Shown piece after piece: positions 45,230 through 55,480 of a stretch of 64,000 nucleotides of DNA (position 1 is its first letter; each line of letters begins with the position of its first letter). A model generated the notes under the pieces. The model saw only the letters and a program-made list of their open reading frames with translations. It did not search any database and was not told the origin of the DNA. The translations under genes were made by a program, and so were the position numbers. This DNA is from Chara braunii (lineage: Eukaryota > Streptophyta > Charophyceae > Charales > Characeae): the NCBI GenBank assembly GCA_003427395.1, contig BFEA01000223.1:2201427-2265426 (forward strand). The letters run 5' to 3'.

Positions 45230-45800
45230 CTAAAATAAGAAGAATTCAACAGCGTTTTCCGTAGAAAAAGTGTATTTTCAGAATTTATATTAAGATCAAA
45301 TATGAAAATTGAAACAATTTTTAACTCTAGAAAGTGAAAATTTGTCTTACTCCCTGAATTAGTAAAAATTTGGGCAGCATCTTCCTTAGAAAAGCAGACT
45401 TCCCAGATTTGCACTGACTCAAATATGAACTCAAACATAAGACTCGAGTTCTATCAAGACAAAATTTAACTAACTCCTTAGATTTGTAGAAATTCCGGCA
45501 ACGTTTCCTGTAGAGAAAGTAGTTTTTCAAAATTTATACAAAGCTAAGTGCAGAATCTAAAAATAACTTTGACTTCTCAAAGTTTAATTTTGTCTAACTC
45601 TCTAAATTAGCAAAAATTTAGGCAGCACTCCCTTTAGAAAAAAAAACTTTCCATATTTTTACTAAGTCATTTATAAAATTTAGACAAATTAAACTTTGAA
45701 AAGTCAAAATTTAACTAACTCCTTGGTTTTGTAAAAATTTCGGCAGCGCTTGCCGTAGAGAAAGTAGCTTACCAAGATTTATACAAAACCAAGTATAACA
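45230..45800 (+). repeat. Five ~122-bp tandem units inside family C
   Basis: Units start with TAACTCC or TACTCCC at about 45,232, 45,350, 45,472, 45,596 and 45,716. They contain AAATT(T/C)CGGCAGCGYTT.CCGTAGA and ATTTATACAAA. Two inverted copies occur at 61,555-61,700. Confidence 0.85.
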
Positions 45801-46077
45801 AATTATCCCAGAAAATGCGACAATTGACCTAAGTGGAAAAAATTAGCTCAGAAAATGTAGAAATTGAAACTAACTCCTACAGCTCTAGCACGTGGCAAAC
45901 GTCTAAAGCAACTACCTATCAAACTGAAACTTGAACCAAATAGCGATCTCAATCAGCCACATGCAAGGCCAAACCACAAAAGTAAGTACTCTCACCAGCC
46001 CCATGTCAACCCGGTTAAACAATAGTTCATATTCTTTCAATGATTTATCTTTTATACCCAGCTTACATAAGGTGTAA

Positions 46078-47055
46078 AGCTAGACTATCCAATCTTGCGG
46101 AAACTTGTCTAGCTCAACGATTGGATATACACAAACACAAGGCACTACAATTTTTCTCTTCCTTAGGCATATGACTAGGTTGTCTAACCTAATCGTCCTG
46201 AACTGATTGCCTTGTTTTATATGAGGTTCTTTTTTTTTGTTATTGGTTTCTGAAAGAGAGTTGGGCATGTTCCATAAGAGTGGATAACTCTGACTTTCTT
46301 TGTTTTGTTCTGAGGGAAATTCATATGAAGGAGTGGACATGTTTCCATAAGATTGGGAGGTCCCGTCTGGAGTCACGCACGGGTTGGCACGAAATGGATA
46401 AACTTGTTTATATATTTATACTATTTTATTAATGAACAGGTTAGTCATATATTTTTCCATAAGATTTGATGGTCTGACTATAACTTATCACCAAATGAAA
46501 GGAGTATGAATTAAGAACAAACTTGTGGTAAGAAGGGGCACGTTGAACCTTAATCTAAGATGACCGGTTCAGTCATATGCTACTTAAAAAATTGTACTTA
46601 GTCTTTTAAGGTAGCATATGACTGAACCGATCATCTTACATTAAGGTTCAACATGCCCCTCTTACCACAAGTTTATTCTTCATTCATACTCTTTTCAGTT
46701 GGTGATAAGTTGTAGTGAGACCATCCAATCTTATAAAAAAATGTCTGACTAGCCTGTTTATTAATAAAATAATATAAAAATATAAACAAGTTTATCTCTT
46801 TGGTTCCAACACGTGCGTGATTCCAGACCAGACCTCCCAATCTTTTGGGAACTTGTCCAGTCCTTGAATTCCCCTCAGAACAAAACAAAGAAAGTCATAG
46901 TTATCCACTCTTATGAAACATGCTCAACTCTCTTTCATAAACCATTAAACACAAGAAAAACTCAAATGAAACAAGACAAACAAGCCATCCTCCAGGCAAT
47001 TGAAAATAAACATAGCACTAGGCCCTCCAATCTTATGGAGACTCTCCCAGCTTTT
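46078..47055. repeat. Hairpin array of family C copy 1
   Basis: At least six units with core CCAATCTTATGG: 46,078-46,113 (outer stem AGCTAGAC/GTCTAGCT), 46,335-46,366, 46,440-46,480, 46,716-46,755, 46,820-46,862 and 47,015-47,050. The two middle-left units are reversed because they lie in the left arm of the long palindrome. This is the counterpart of the 15-unit array at 59.68-61.16 kb. Confidence 0.7.
46205..46985. repeat. Long palindrome, ~380-bp arms
   Basis: The left arm (46,205-46,589) and right arm (46,604-46,985) are inverted copies with a ~14-bp centre. The inner ~85 bp of each arm is nearly perfect (TAAGGTTCAAC, CTTACCACAAGTTT, TCATATGCTAC). Identity falls outward. Confidence 0.9.
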
Positions 47056-47867
47056 GGTTGACCCAGTCAGACACAAGCAATACAACCTTCCTCCCACCTT
47101 TCCCCCAGATGCAATCCATTTTCACAATTCTGCTTTCAGTCAACACAACAAAGTTGAAACTGAACTTGCACAATCATTCCCTTAGTTAAGTCTGATTTAT
47201 GTCCTAAAAGTCAAACTTAAGTAAAAGTAGGGATACGGGCAATATATTGAGTCAACCATAGCAAAAAATACAGATAGAGGTTATAACTGGGTTTATAGAG
47301 GGAAAGCAAGTGATTACCTCTCAGTTCATTGCCTCAAGAATTCCTCTCGAGTTCTGGCAGAGCTCCCACAATCGGTGGGCAAACTCCCCACAGAGTCTCG
47401 ATACGGCCCTACGGGTTGCAATCCCGTCTGCCACCTTCCTCTCTGAACAAGATTAGACTTCAAGTTAGATTAAGAAGGATAAAAGATAAGGGGTTTCAAA
47501 CGCTCAAGATACAAGAACAGGGAGAGACTCAACTCTCATGAGAGGGCCTTGATGCCTTCAATCACTTGACGGCCCCACAATGGTGATCAAGATACACTTG
47601 TAGCTTGATCAACTGACGTCAACCATTCGTGGTAGATTCTCTGACATCCTTTCAGTTTCGCAGCAATACTCCTCTGCAGGAGCTTCATCACTCCCCGAGT
47701 TCACAATGTTTCACCCCCACCATATTGTGCAGTGAGTGCATAATCATACCACCACCAGATTATCTATGCAACGGTTCATTGTTGAATACCACAACAATAG
47801 TGTGCGGCAACGAGGCTCGTTAGGAATACCCCTTCTCGCTGCAATGAAGCAACAACGCGGTCCTAGC

Positions 47868-48700
47868 TGGCCGTTATCGAGCGCATCGGCTCCCGCCTTT
47901 GCGAGCCCTTCCAGCTATGTCACGCAAGAGTTAAAACAAAAACAAAACCAGAAACAACTTAGGACGATGCATAAGTAATCCCGTGAACCGCTGAGACGAA
48001 CGTGGTTGCATTGCCCCTTCATCGTTCTAGCCGGGTGTGCCAGTTGTACATCCTGCGGTCCCCTACGACAGGATAGGTTCTCGCGGGGCACAACTTACCT
48101 TTCCTAAGGGGCCGTCACCACCCGTAGGGGCGTATCCCTACCGAGCTACTGACCCACGTGCGAAAACTTTTACATGCAATTGCAGAGGTAGGTCAGCCGA
48201 GGGCGTTTGCTCGCTCGCTGGAGTATAGGTACGCTTGGTTAACGCCAAGTGGACCCGAACGTTGTCCGTCCCCTAGGGTGCTGATCTCCTAGGTACTAAG
48301 CGAACGTCGGTCGACTAGAACGGTCTCAACCAAACGTGAAACCCACAATATAATCCTGGTCCTTTTATAATCCTCTGATCACATAATAAATCAATACACT
48401 TTTATCAATTCGCACAAGATAGAATTTTGACTTGATGAGATGATCTGCCAAAGTTATTCTTCCCGGCCTATATGACTGAAGATACTATTATTACGCCGCT
48501 TCCAAGGCGGAGACTCAATATTGACGAAAGATTTAGAAGGACAACCTATCCTTTAACTTACGGTTGGGTCTGTCGACACCTATTAAGCCAGGAATGACTT
48601 CTGCCAGGATCAACAAGTGATTTGGTTCCTGGCCGAAGTTTGAACTCTCGGCTCGACCCCACCTCCGTATCATATGTAACTTGCTTGGAGGAAAGTATTA
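47868..48700 (+). repeat. Family C, partial copy
   Basis: Starts TATCGAGCGCATCGGC and follows the C leader to about 48,400 (CCTACGACAGG, TACCGAGCTACTGACCCACG, GTCGGTCGACTA). The remainder to ~48,700 is unassigned. It lies directly behind copy 1. Confidence 0.75.
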
Positions 48701-48899
48701 AACTGTATTATCTAGCGAATAAAAATTTTGTTGATCGCTTTGTCCTCCTGGACAATAATTACTCTTTCTGTTCCACAAATGATGGAGTACCCATCTACAT
48801 CATTAGGTCATTCAACACAAAACCGCAGTCGTTATCACCGCGCAAAGAGAACCATCACATTCATGTCCTACTCCTTCTTGTGGGCTGGAGTTTTTTCTG

Positions 48900-49830
48900 T
48901 CTCCAACACGCACCTATCCCTCTAGGAAGTGGTCTTGTGGATACTCCTCCCCCTCGCCCGAGCTCGAAGACTCGGATCTCACCACCGAATCGGCGGAGTA
49001 CCACCCCCGACGAATTGGGTTCACTCCAAGTCGATAACAGGGCCGGCTCCAAAAGCATACGAACCCCCGCCTTGGGTGCTTCCTAGAGAGAAAGATTGTG
49101 TTCGCCATGAGCAGGTTTCTTTTATTCTCATTGCTCGTAAGTTTTGGGTAACTTAGATGAAAAAGAAACTGAAGAAGATAGACAACGAGAATCATTTGGA
49201 TAGGTATAGGTAGATAAGGTCATTCGGGATATAAAAAGTCAATCATGGAGAGAAAGCTAAATTCGTTTGACCTTATTTGCTCGAAGTTTATTTCAATTGA
49301 AATCATTTTATGATGTATACAGAGCCAAAGTTTTTCAAAATAATGAATCTTTTCTGTCATGCAGGCGGGTGAGAAGTAAAGAAAAGACAATCCTCTTCTC
49401 TTTTTTCCAACAGGCATAATCAATCGGGTGAGAAGTAAAGAAAAGACAATCCTCTTCTCTTTTCTCCAACAAGCATAATCAATCTCCTTTGCAAGCACCC
49501 TTATACCTACCTGCACAACATGCATAGAAAACAAGTTCAAGAGAAAACAGTACAATCCCAGGCTTTCGTCAGACCTTCCCCTTCACATGGATGACTCACA
49601 CAACTTTCTCTACCTTTTTTTTCGAACGTTCAAAACAATAGGGTTAAGCAGAGTGTGGGTTCACACAGGTGTGAAGGAGAGTCTGAGTCATTCAACCGAC
49701 TGACCTTAGAGAAGAGTTGGATCCGGCCCACTCAAGAAAGTCGAGTAGTAGGCTAATCAAAAGAAAATGACCGTCGTAGAACATGTGCTCACAACTCCAC
49801 AAGTTATAGTCATTTCACAGAACGACGGTC
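48900..49830 (+). repeat. Dispersed repeat family E, copy 2
   Basis: Aligns with 16,506-17,110 in direct orientation. Longer than copy 1, partly through a 59-bp tandem duplication at 49,366-49,483 (CGGGTGAGAAGTAAAGAAAA twice). No coding potential supported. Confidence 0.75.
49366..49483. repeat. 59-bp tandem duplication
   Basis: Two nearly identical units start at 49,366 and 49,425, differing at a few bases. Confidence 0.9.
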
Positions 49831-50181
49831 CGCCGCCTTCTCCAGGTGCCTGATCATACCAAGGTTGGGTCCACTGAGATAACCCTCAAAGAGGGTGCTC
49901 CCATGATCCAACCCACGTCGCCCCAACATCCTGAACAATCTCCACGCAGTCCCTATTACACCTCGTCCTCCAAGGACACTACCAACCGTAAGTCCATGCC
50001 GCCTCTCATCACGTCCGCTCGCAATAACCACGCCAACATGGCGGCCCCGATCACAACAACTAGTCCCACCTAGTCCCGAAATGGTCCGAGATGGTCCTAA
50101 GTCAGTCCCACACCATTGTCACAATACCAAATGGTCCAGAACTCAAAACCGCTTGCACTGCGTGCCGCAAAAAAAAAAATA
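49831..50181. other. Unassigned, possibly E-A linker
   Basis: C-rich sequence between family E and the inserted MITE. Several GGTCC/GGACC-type short repeats (TAGTCCCACCTAGTCCC) near 50,060. No gene. Confidence 0.3.
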
Positions 50182-50702
50182 CAACAGAAAAATTCCCACG
50201 AGAAATGAAAGTTGAAAAAACATTCCATAAAAAAAAATCCGTCATATTTAAAAATTATCATTCAAATGTTCGTCCAATTCTAAAATTTTCAGTTTTATTT
50301 GATAAGTTCCCGTCCAAATATGAGTTTTCCCTTCCAACTACATCTGTTTGTTCAATATGGAATGAAAGTGTGGACAATTTTATGAAATGTTTTAATTAAA
50401 TTTTCATTCTACTACAACAAATATCTTCTAATTTAGATTGGATTAACCTATTTATGACTGAAAATCCTTACTTAGAATGATAGTCCAATTAAAATATTTC
50501 ATGAACTCATCCAGACTTCCATTCCATCTCTAGCATGCAGTCCAAATAAGAAGGGATACCCTATTCTTGGAATGAAAGTTTGCAAGTTAGATGAAAATTT
50601 TTAAAATTGGAATGACATTTTTTAAGATGGAATGAAAATTTAAAATTTAGATTGTAATTTTACTATAGAATGATTATTTAATTCTGGGAATCTTTTCCGT
50701 TG
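50182..50702. mobile_element. 521-bp AT-rich MITE flanked by TA
   Basis: Terminal inverted repeats CAACAGAAAA-ATTCCCA at left and TGGGAATCTTTTCCGTTG at right (18-19 bp, two differences). TA lies directly on both sides, as left by Tc1/mariner-type transposition. The body is AT-rich with repeated GGAATGAAA motifs. It sits inside the E-A region and is absent from the 17-kb copy, which supports it as an insertion. Confidence 0.8.
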
Positions 50703-50704
50703 TA

Positions 50705-52460
50705 AAGGTGGTCCCCGGTGAAACTCGAAGGCGCTGCGAGCCCCATAATTACTTAGCCGCGTGCAACCGCTCTGCACTTTGTGCATGCCGTCGCCCCATG
50801 CACCACTGCCGCACAGTCCCGACCACGCACCAGCGCTAGCCCAACCTCTAGGCCACAATGAAATCCACCATAACCGCCGCGCACCACAAAATTTGACGAG
50901 GACCACTGCTTGATGCGCCGTTAACATGGCTACCCCGCAACAGCACCGCCTGATCACACACAAAAACTGCCTCCACTGCGACGCAAAAAACCACAGCAAT
51001 CTTCTCTCACAATAATGTTGCCGACGTGTTGCCAGCATAACCTCAAGAAAATAACGTCGATACCACTGCCAATTTCGACAGCACGATCCTACCGAAAAAT
51101 GTTGCTGTCACCGTGCCAAAAAAATGGCAGCACTTCCCCACTGACAACGTCGCTGCCGCCGTGCCAAAAACAAACGGCAACACTTCCTCACCACTGTCGT
51201 TAAAACCAATACTGCTGCCGCAAAAACCCGGCAGCGCTTCCGCGTCACTGTCGAAACAATCGAGTTGCCGCTGAAAAAATTTGGGAGCGCTCCCGCAGCA
51301 CTGTCAAAAATACATTGCGGCCGCCGTGCAAAACGTGCAGGGTTTCCCCTGCATCGCTTGCCAAAAACCACTGTCGCCACGCTGTGCAGGCAACACCTTA
51401 CCTGCACTTCACCAAATGAAGTGGTGGTTATGGCAGCCTCCACTCCCGCGCTCACGACAGCCCTCCACTCTACTCCACCTCTCTGCAGACCTCCACTCCA
51501 TCAGCAGCACGTCCACCGGCAGCACCGCCCCACAGTAGCAGCCAGCCAGGATTCACTCAAGTGAATGCCCCAACAGCACTGCCACAAGTGTGAGGCTGCT
51601 GGGTGGAGTGCTGGCTTTTATAGCCAGCCGAAGGCATGTGGGCAGTTGCCTTGCCCCCAGCCAGGCAAAAATTCGTCAGAGCTCCTGGCCCTTGATCTAA
51701 ATCGATGGCCAGGAGCTCTGAGCTTTGGTTTTCCCCTACGGGAACCAAGGTCATCCATTCTCGGAAGCATCTGGCCTCTCCCGCAGGCCACATGTTCCAT
51801 GAAATGGCTGTACCAAGCCATATTTTGCAGCCTGTTCAACTGAACAGGCGCAGTCCCATCAGCCCCTAGAAGCTTCTGGGTTTGCACTTGTTCTACCGTT
51901 GCGGCCACATTCGCGGCCGTTACATTTTTCTCTCCTTACCTTTCCCTCACTTTCTTCTCTCCTGTACCTGACACGTCCTCCAGTGCACGTACGTCGAAGG
52001 AGCGGCTGAACTCAGCCACTTCCCAGATGACCCTTCAGATACAGGCCTAGCCTAAGTGGTCATACTCAGACCAACTGGCCTGAATCTGAGGCTTGACCAC
52101 GGCCACATTAGTGGTTGTTGCGCCCTTTTTTTTTCTTTCACTTCCCCTCCAAAAACGGGTTGCTCGTCGTTCAAAAACGGACGAGCTCTCTCCCCCTTCC
52201 TACGTTCATTTCACAAAGTCGAACTAAAGTCACGCTCGACAGACTCTCCTCCCCCCCTGCCCCGCACGCCCGTTCCCGGACGCAAATCGTGCTAGGTTCA
52301 GACATGCCATTGAGTGTCCGTAACCCGTTTCCTGAAACGAACGGACGCAATAAACTGCAATACAGCAAAGGGGGAGGGGATCTAACAAAATCGAAGAAAA
52401 TAAAAAAATAATAATAAGAAAAAAAACTTACCTCATGCTGCAACTGCTGCTCGTATGTAA
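50705..52460 (+). repeat. Hairpin-rich repeat family A, copy 2
   Basis: Aligns with 17,111-18,880. Hairpins include a perfect 14-bp stem CAGAGCTCCTGGCC/GGCCAGGAGCTCTG (51,677-51,690 with 51,707-51,720), GCCTGTTCA/TGAACAGGC (51,830-51,849), GCTCGTC/GACGAGC (52,162-52,186) and a nested pair GTCCGT..CGTTTC/GAAACG..ACGGAC (52,316-52,346). AACTTACCTC occurs near 52,424, as in copy 1. No hammerhead core is recognised here. Confidence 0.8.
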
Positions 52461-53084
52461 CCGCTGTCGGAGCAAATACCCTGACAAGGGTATTTGTCGA
52501 GGATTTTAAACGTCGGACGCTGTCCGACTTTTCGTTAGATTAAAGGACTTGATGAGACTGACATTTGCCAAACGTTAATTTAGAACTGACCCATGATTGA
52601 GAGACAAAAAATTTTCAGGCTTTAGTCCGGACGCGTGTGGCGTCCGGGAGTAACGGATGTGAAAGGTAAGGCTTCGCCTTGTCGCGCGCCGCAGAGACAT
52701 GCGGAGATGGGAATGTTAAAATTAAACCTATTCTACCCATACTAATGTCGCGTAGCTGTTAAGCCGCGCGATTCAGGGCCTAGGTAAGTGCAAAAGGGGT
52801 CGCCGCAACGGAGGATGAAACCGCGGCGCAAGAAGGGTAGAAAGGTTTTATTTATTTATTTATTTATTTATTTATTCGGGGGCCGCGGGGTTAACATCAA
52901 GCCAAGGGGCCGACAGGGGAAGTGTCGAGGCCTAGCCGTGGATGGTCTGCGGTCTACGGGAAAGCGGCAGACAGGGCCTGCAAGACCTCAGGCAATTGGA
53001 GCCTGCTGAGCCACGGGCTGGAGGCAAACTACTGGGCGCAACCCTTCAAATAGAAGGGTTGTTGCTTTAGTTTCAGTGATAAAA

Positions 53085-53145
53085 GCTAGCCCAGTAGGTA
53101 TTGCCTTAAACTTTTACCCAGCAGGTTCCGGGATCGAGGTCGACA
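53085..53145 (+). ncRNA. tRNA-like Pol III box pair in family B
   Basis: A-box-like TAGCCCAGTAGG (53,087-53,098) and B-box-like GGATCGAGGTC (53,131-53,141). In the third family copy the segment between them reads TAGATTTTCACC, resembling a tRNA-Glu anticodon arm. Confidence 0.55.
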
Positions 53146-53249
53146 CGGCACTATCTGGGCTAGCTCTTTTGAGCTGGCCAGGGACGGAAAAACAATCTGG
53201 CGCAGCCGATTTCGACCGTGCGCACGACCTGGAAACAGCCGCGCGGATG

Positions 53250-53322
53250 CTGCATGGCCCCTGCGCAAGGATAACACGCGTAAATCGAGAAAAGATCCAA
53301 AGTTTTTTTTTTTTTTTTTTTT
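53250..53322 (+). ncRNA. U6 snRNA 3' fragment plus T run
   Basis: GCATGGCCCCTGCGCAAGGA, TAACACGCG, TAAATCGAGAAAAGATCCAA, then T20. It follows plant U6 from the GCATGG block to the 3' end with a few substitutions. The 5' half of U6 is absent. Confidence 0.88.
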
Positions 53323-53393
53323 NNNNNNNNNNNNNNNNNNNNNNNNNNNNNNNNNNNNNNNNNNNNNNNNNNAAAAAAAAAAAAAAAAAAAAA
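53303..53393. repeat. T run, 50-bp gap, A run
   Basis: T20, 50 N (53,323-53,372, a default-looking gap size), then A21. The inverted T/A arrangement suggests the assembler joined or collapsed here. Confidence 0.9.
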
Positions 53394-53489
53394 AATCAAA
53401 AGCCGACGGCGCTAGATGGCGCCTACAGAAGTGGCAAGGGACTTCGTGTCCCCAGAAGAATCTGACAGGCGCCCGTTGAAAACGAGTAG

Positions 53490-54096
53490 CCGTTGTATTG
53501 AGAGGTAAGTTATGATTTTTTTTTTTTCTTTTTTTTTATCGATTTTGTTTTTTTTTTCTTCATTCTAGATTTTGTTTTATTATTCTTTTTAGGTTCTTTT
53601 CTCCCTTTCGTTTTGGAAACCATCAAAGTACCCGTTCGTCGGAGCGAACGAGTTGAGTTTCCTACCTGGATGTCGGCCTATGGTACTTTCATCGATAGGC
53701 CAAGCAAAACAAACGAATCTGTTCTAAAAATGGGACATATACACTGCCAAGTATGAGTAAAAGAAGAAGTAAGGTGGAAGGGACTTACCTGGCTGTTTCA
53801 ACGTCGACTGCAACAAGTGAGTGTCCAACCGTGGCTGGCCTTGGTTACTCCTATTGATAGGATGAGCAAGGGACAAGGGGAGATTCACGCTACAGGTAAA
53901 GAAAGGTAAGTCTTTGTTTTTTTTTTTTTTGTTTGTTTGGCTTCTTCGTTTCTCCCCACCTCCCCGTTCGTGAGCTGTGGTAGCTTGACAAAACAGGGAA
54001 AACGAGGGCGGTTGAAACAAATAATACTAAAAAGTTAAAAACTAAAAAAAAATAAAATAAAGTAGAATGAAATAAAATCAAGAAGAAAAAACAAAG

Positions 54097-54131
<35 letters not shown>

Positions 54132-54780
54132 AAAGGCCTAGGGGCAGTTGGTCGTGGGAAAACGAGAAACTGTTCCCTCAGCAACAGCTGAGGGAACCAC
54201 CCAAGCCTGTGTCTGAATCTGGCTGAGGTCGTAGGTTGTATGCAGGCACAAGCAGGAAGGGGGGGGTTTGAAAAGCAAGAGAGGGTTGGAGGAGTTGAGT
54301 GGAGAGTGAGAGAGAGAGAAATGGGAGGATGGGAGAGAGGAGGACCTGCTCCTCCCGACCTGCCAACTGCCTCCCCGTTGTCAGAGGGGAGAAGAAAAAA
54401 AAAAGAAAAAAAAAAAAAAACGGAATTTGAGTTTTTTTTTTTTAAAGTTATATTTTTCAGTTTGCGCCACTATTTTTTTGGAGGCGTAAAACAATTTTTT
54501 TGACCTTGCAATTTTTTTTTGTAGATAGTCAGGCACTTAGGCCATGCGCAGGAATGTTTTTCAAGTTTTTTATTGAGCGAATATTTTTTTAAAAATGCTT
54601 AAAGTCGGGGTACTTTTTGCACCCCGCCGTGAGCCTGTCGGGATTTGAACTCGTGCATTTTCACGAGTTCTTTCCCTACTTCTCTCAATCTGACAATTGC
54701 CATCCCCGTTTTCAGGGGAGGGCAGGGGAGAAAAAAGGAAAAGTAGAGAGGGGAGAGAAAGGAACAGTCACGGCCGCGAA
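53490..54780. repeat. Hairpin-rich DNA related to family A
   Basis: Shows the same features as family A: T-rich tracts, ACTTACCTGG near 53,786, GGTAAGT motifs (53,508, 53,905), and hairpins such as CGTTCGTC..GCGAACG near 53,633, TTCCCTCAGC/GCTGAGGGAA (54,174-54,197) and GAACTCGTG/CACGAGTTC (54,647-54,670). Followed by family B, as at 52.46 kb. A poly-A run lies at 54,098-54,129. No gene supported. Confidence 0.5.
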
Positions 54781-55480
54781 CGTTGTCGGCGCGAATACCC
54801 TTACAAGGGTATCCACCCTGAGTTTCGCAAGTGACGAAAAATAAATTTTGCTTGAAATTTAAGTACACTGCGCGAGTCACAGTTGCGTTTTTGATTGACG
54901 AGGAGTAGAGAGTGTGTGGGCGCGCGGTTTCGCGGCACGCGTGATGATTCCTATTTTTGATGTTATAGAGTCGACGTTTCCGCCGGCAAGATTTTGACTT
55001 TTGATTAAAACTAGGAGGGGTTTTCTTTATTTTGAAGTAACTACGGTGCGTGTACGCTCGTATGGAAGAGCGTCACTAGGTGGTAATGTTACCTTTGGGC
55101 GCTGGTTGGAGCATGCGAAAGGAGGTAGAACGCGAGCGGTGGCCTCCGCGCGGCATTATGGGGGCTACAAGCGTGACGTACCGAGCAAGGTCCGGTCCGT
55201 GACGGCGTGTGCGCTCGTACGGGGCCTTGGGATTGGAGGGGAAGTCAAGCGGCAGCCTTAACGCTGCTGCCGCAGGCCCAGGCTGGCCACGGTTACCATT
55301 CACGTATCGGGCTGCGCACAGCCTAGCCAGGCTTGGGCTTAGCCCTATTGGTTATAGTGCTAGATTTTCACCAGGCGGATCTCGGGATTGAGGCCAGCAG
55401 CGAGCAGCAAAGGAGCGAAGGAGCGCTATGGAGTAAACTAAGGGGTCGAGGGTCTTGCGGGACTATCTCCTTAGTTTTGC
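54780..55480 (+). mobile_element. Family B element, third copy without U6 end
   Basis: ATACCCTTACAAGGGTAT near 54,795 matches the leader hairpin of the other copies. A tRNA-like part lies at 55,339-55,395 (A-box TTAGCCCTATTGG, TTTTCACC, B-box GGGATTGAGGCC). Sequence after the B box is different and no U6 fragment is present. Confidence 0.6.
55339..55395 (+). ncRNA. tRNA-Glu-like SINE head
   Basis: CTATTGGTTATAGTGCTAGA, TTTTCACCAGG, CGGGATTGAGGCC follows the pattern of tRNA-Glu from the D loop to the T arm. Best preserved of the three family B heads, but not a functional tRNA. Confidence 0.5.

Larger units (their letters stand above)
43489..47600 (+). repeat. Long repeat family C, copy 1
   Basis: Starts TGTCGAGCATATCGG. 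It matches the reverse complement of 59,080-63,975 in the same block order: the 43.5-44.4 kb leader; 44,560-44,960 (ACATACCTGCAATCA.ATCAAAGA, GACGAATCGGCAACCGA, TTAAATGACCATT); the ~122-bp repeats; a hairpin array; and 47,320-47,580 (CTGGCAGAGCTCCCRCAATC.., AGATACAAGA, GAGAGGGCCTTG). A T-arm-like GGGTTGCAATCCCG lies at about 47,415. No protein frame is shared between the copies, so the element appears non-coding. It may be a non-autonomous retroelement or other structured RNA element. Confidence 0.8.
52460..53322 (+). mobile_element. Family B element, direct copy
   Basis: Hairpin-rich leader (AAATACCCT/AGGGTATTT at 52,474-52,495; GTCGGAC/GTCCGAC near 52,513; CCGGACGC/GCGTCCGG near 52,630), then the tRNA-like part (53,085-53,145), a body, and a U6 3' end followed by a T run at 53,303. 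The reverse complement of 19,050-19,860 aligns throughout. The T run could be a Pol III terminator. Confidence 0.78.

Noticed and set aside
52545-52575. TTGATGAG..CCAAA as another hammerhead core
   Set aside because: The core cytosine is changed, stem II does not pair and flanking stems are absent, although the block is conserved in both family B copies.
53076-53465. 129-aa ORF over the family B head
   Set aside because: It spans a tRNA-like and U6 region and the 50-N gap.
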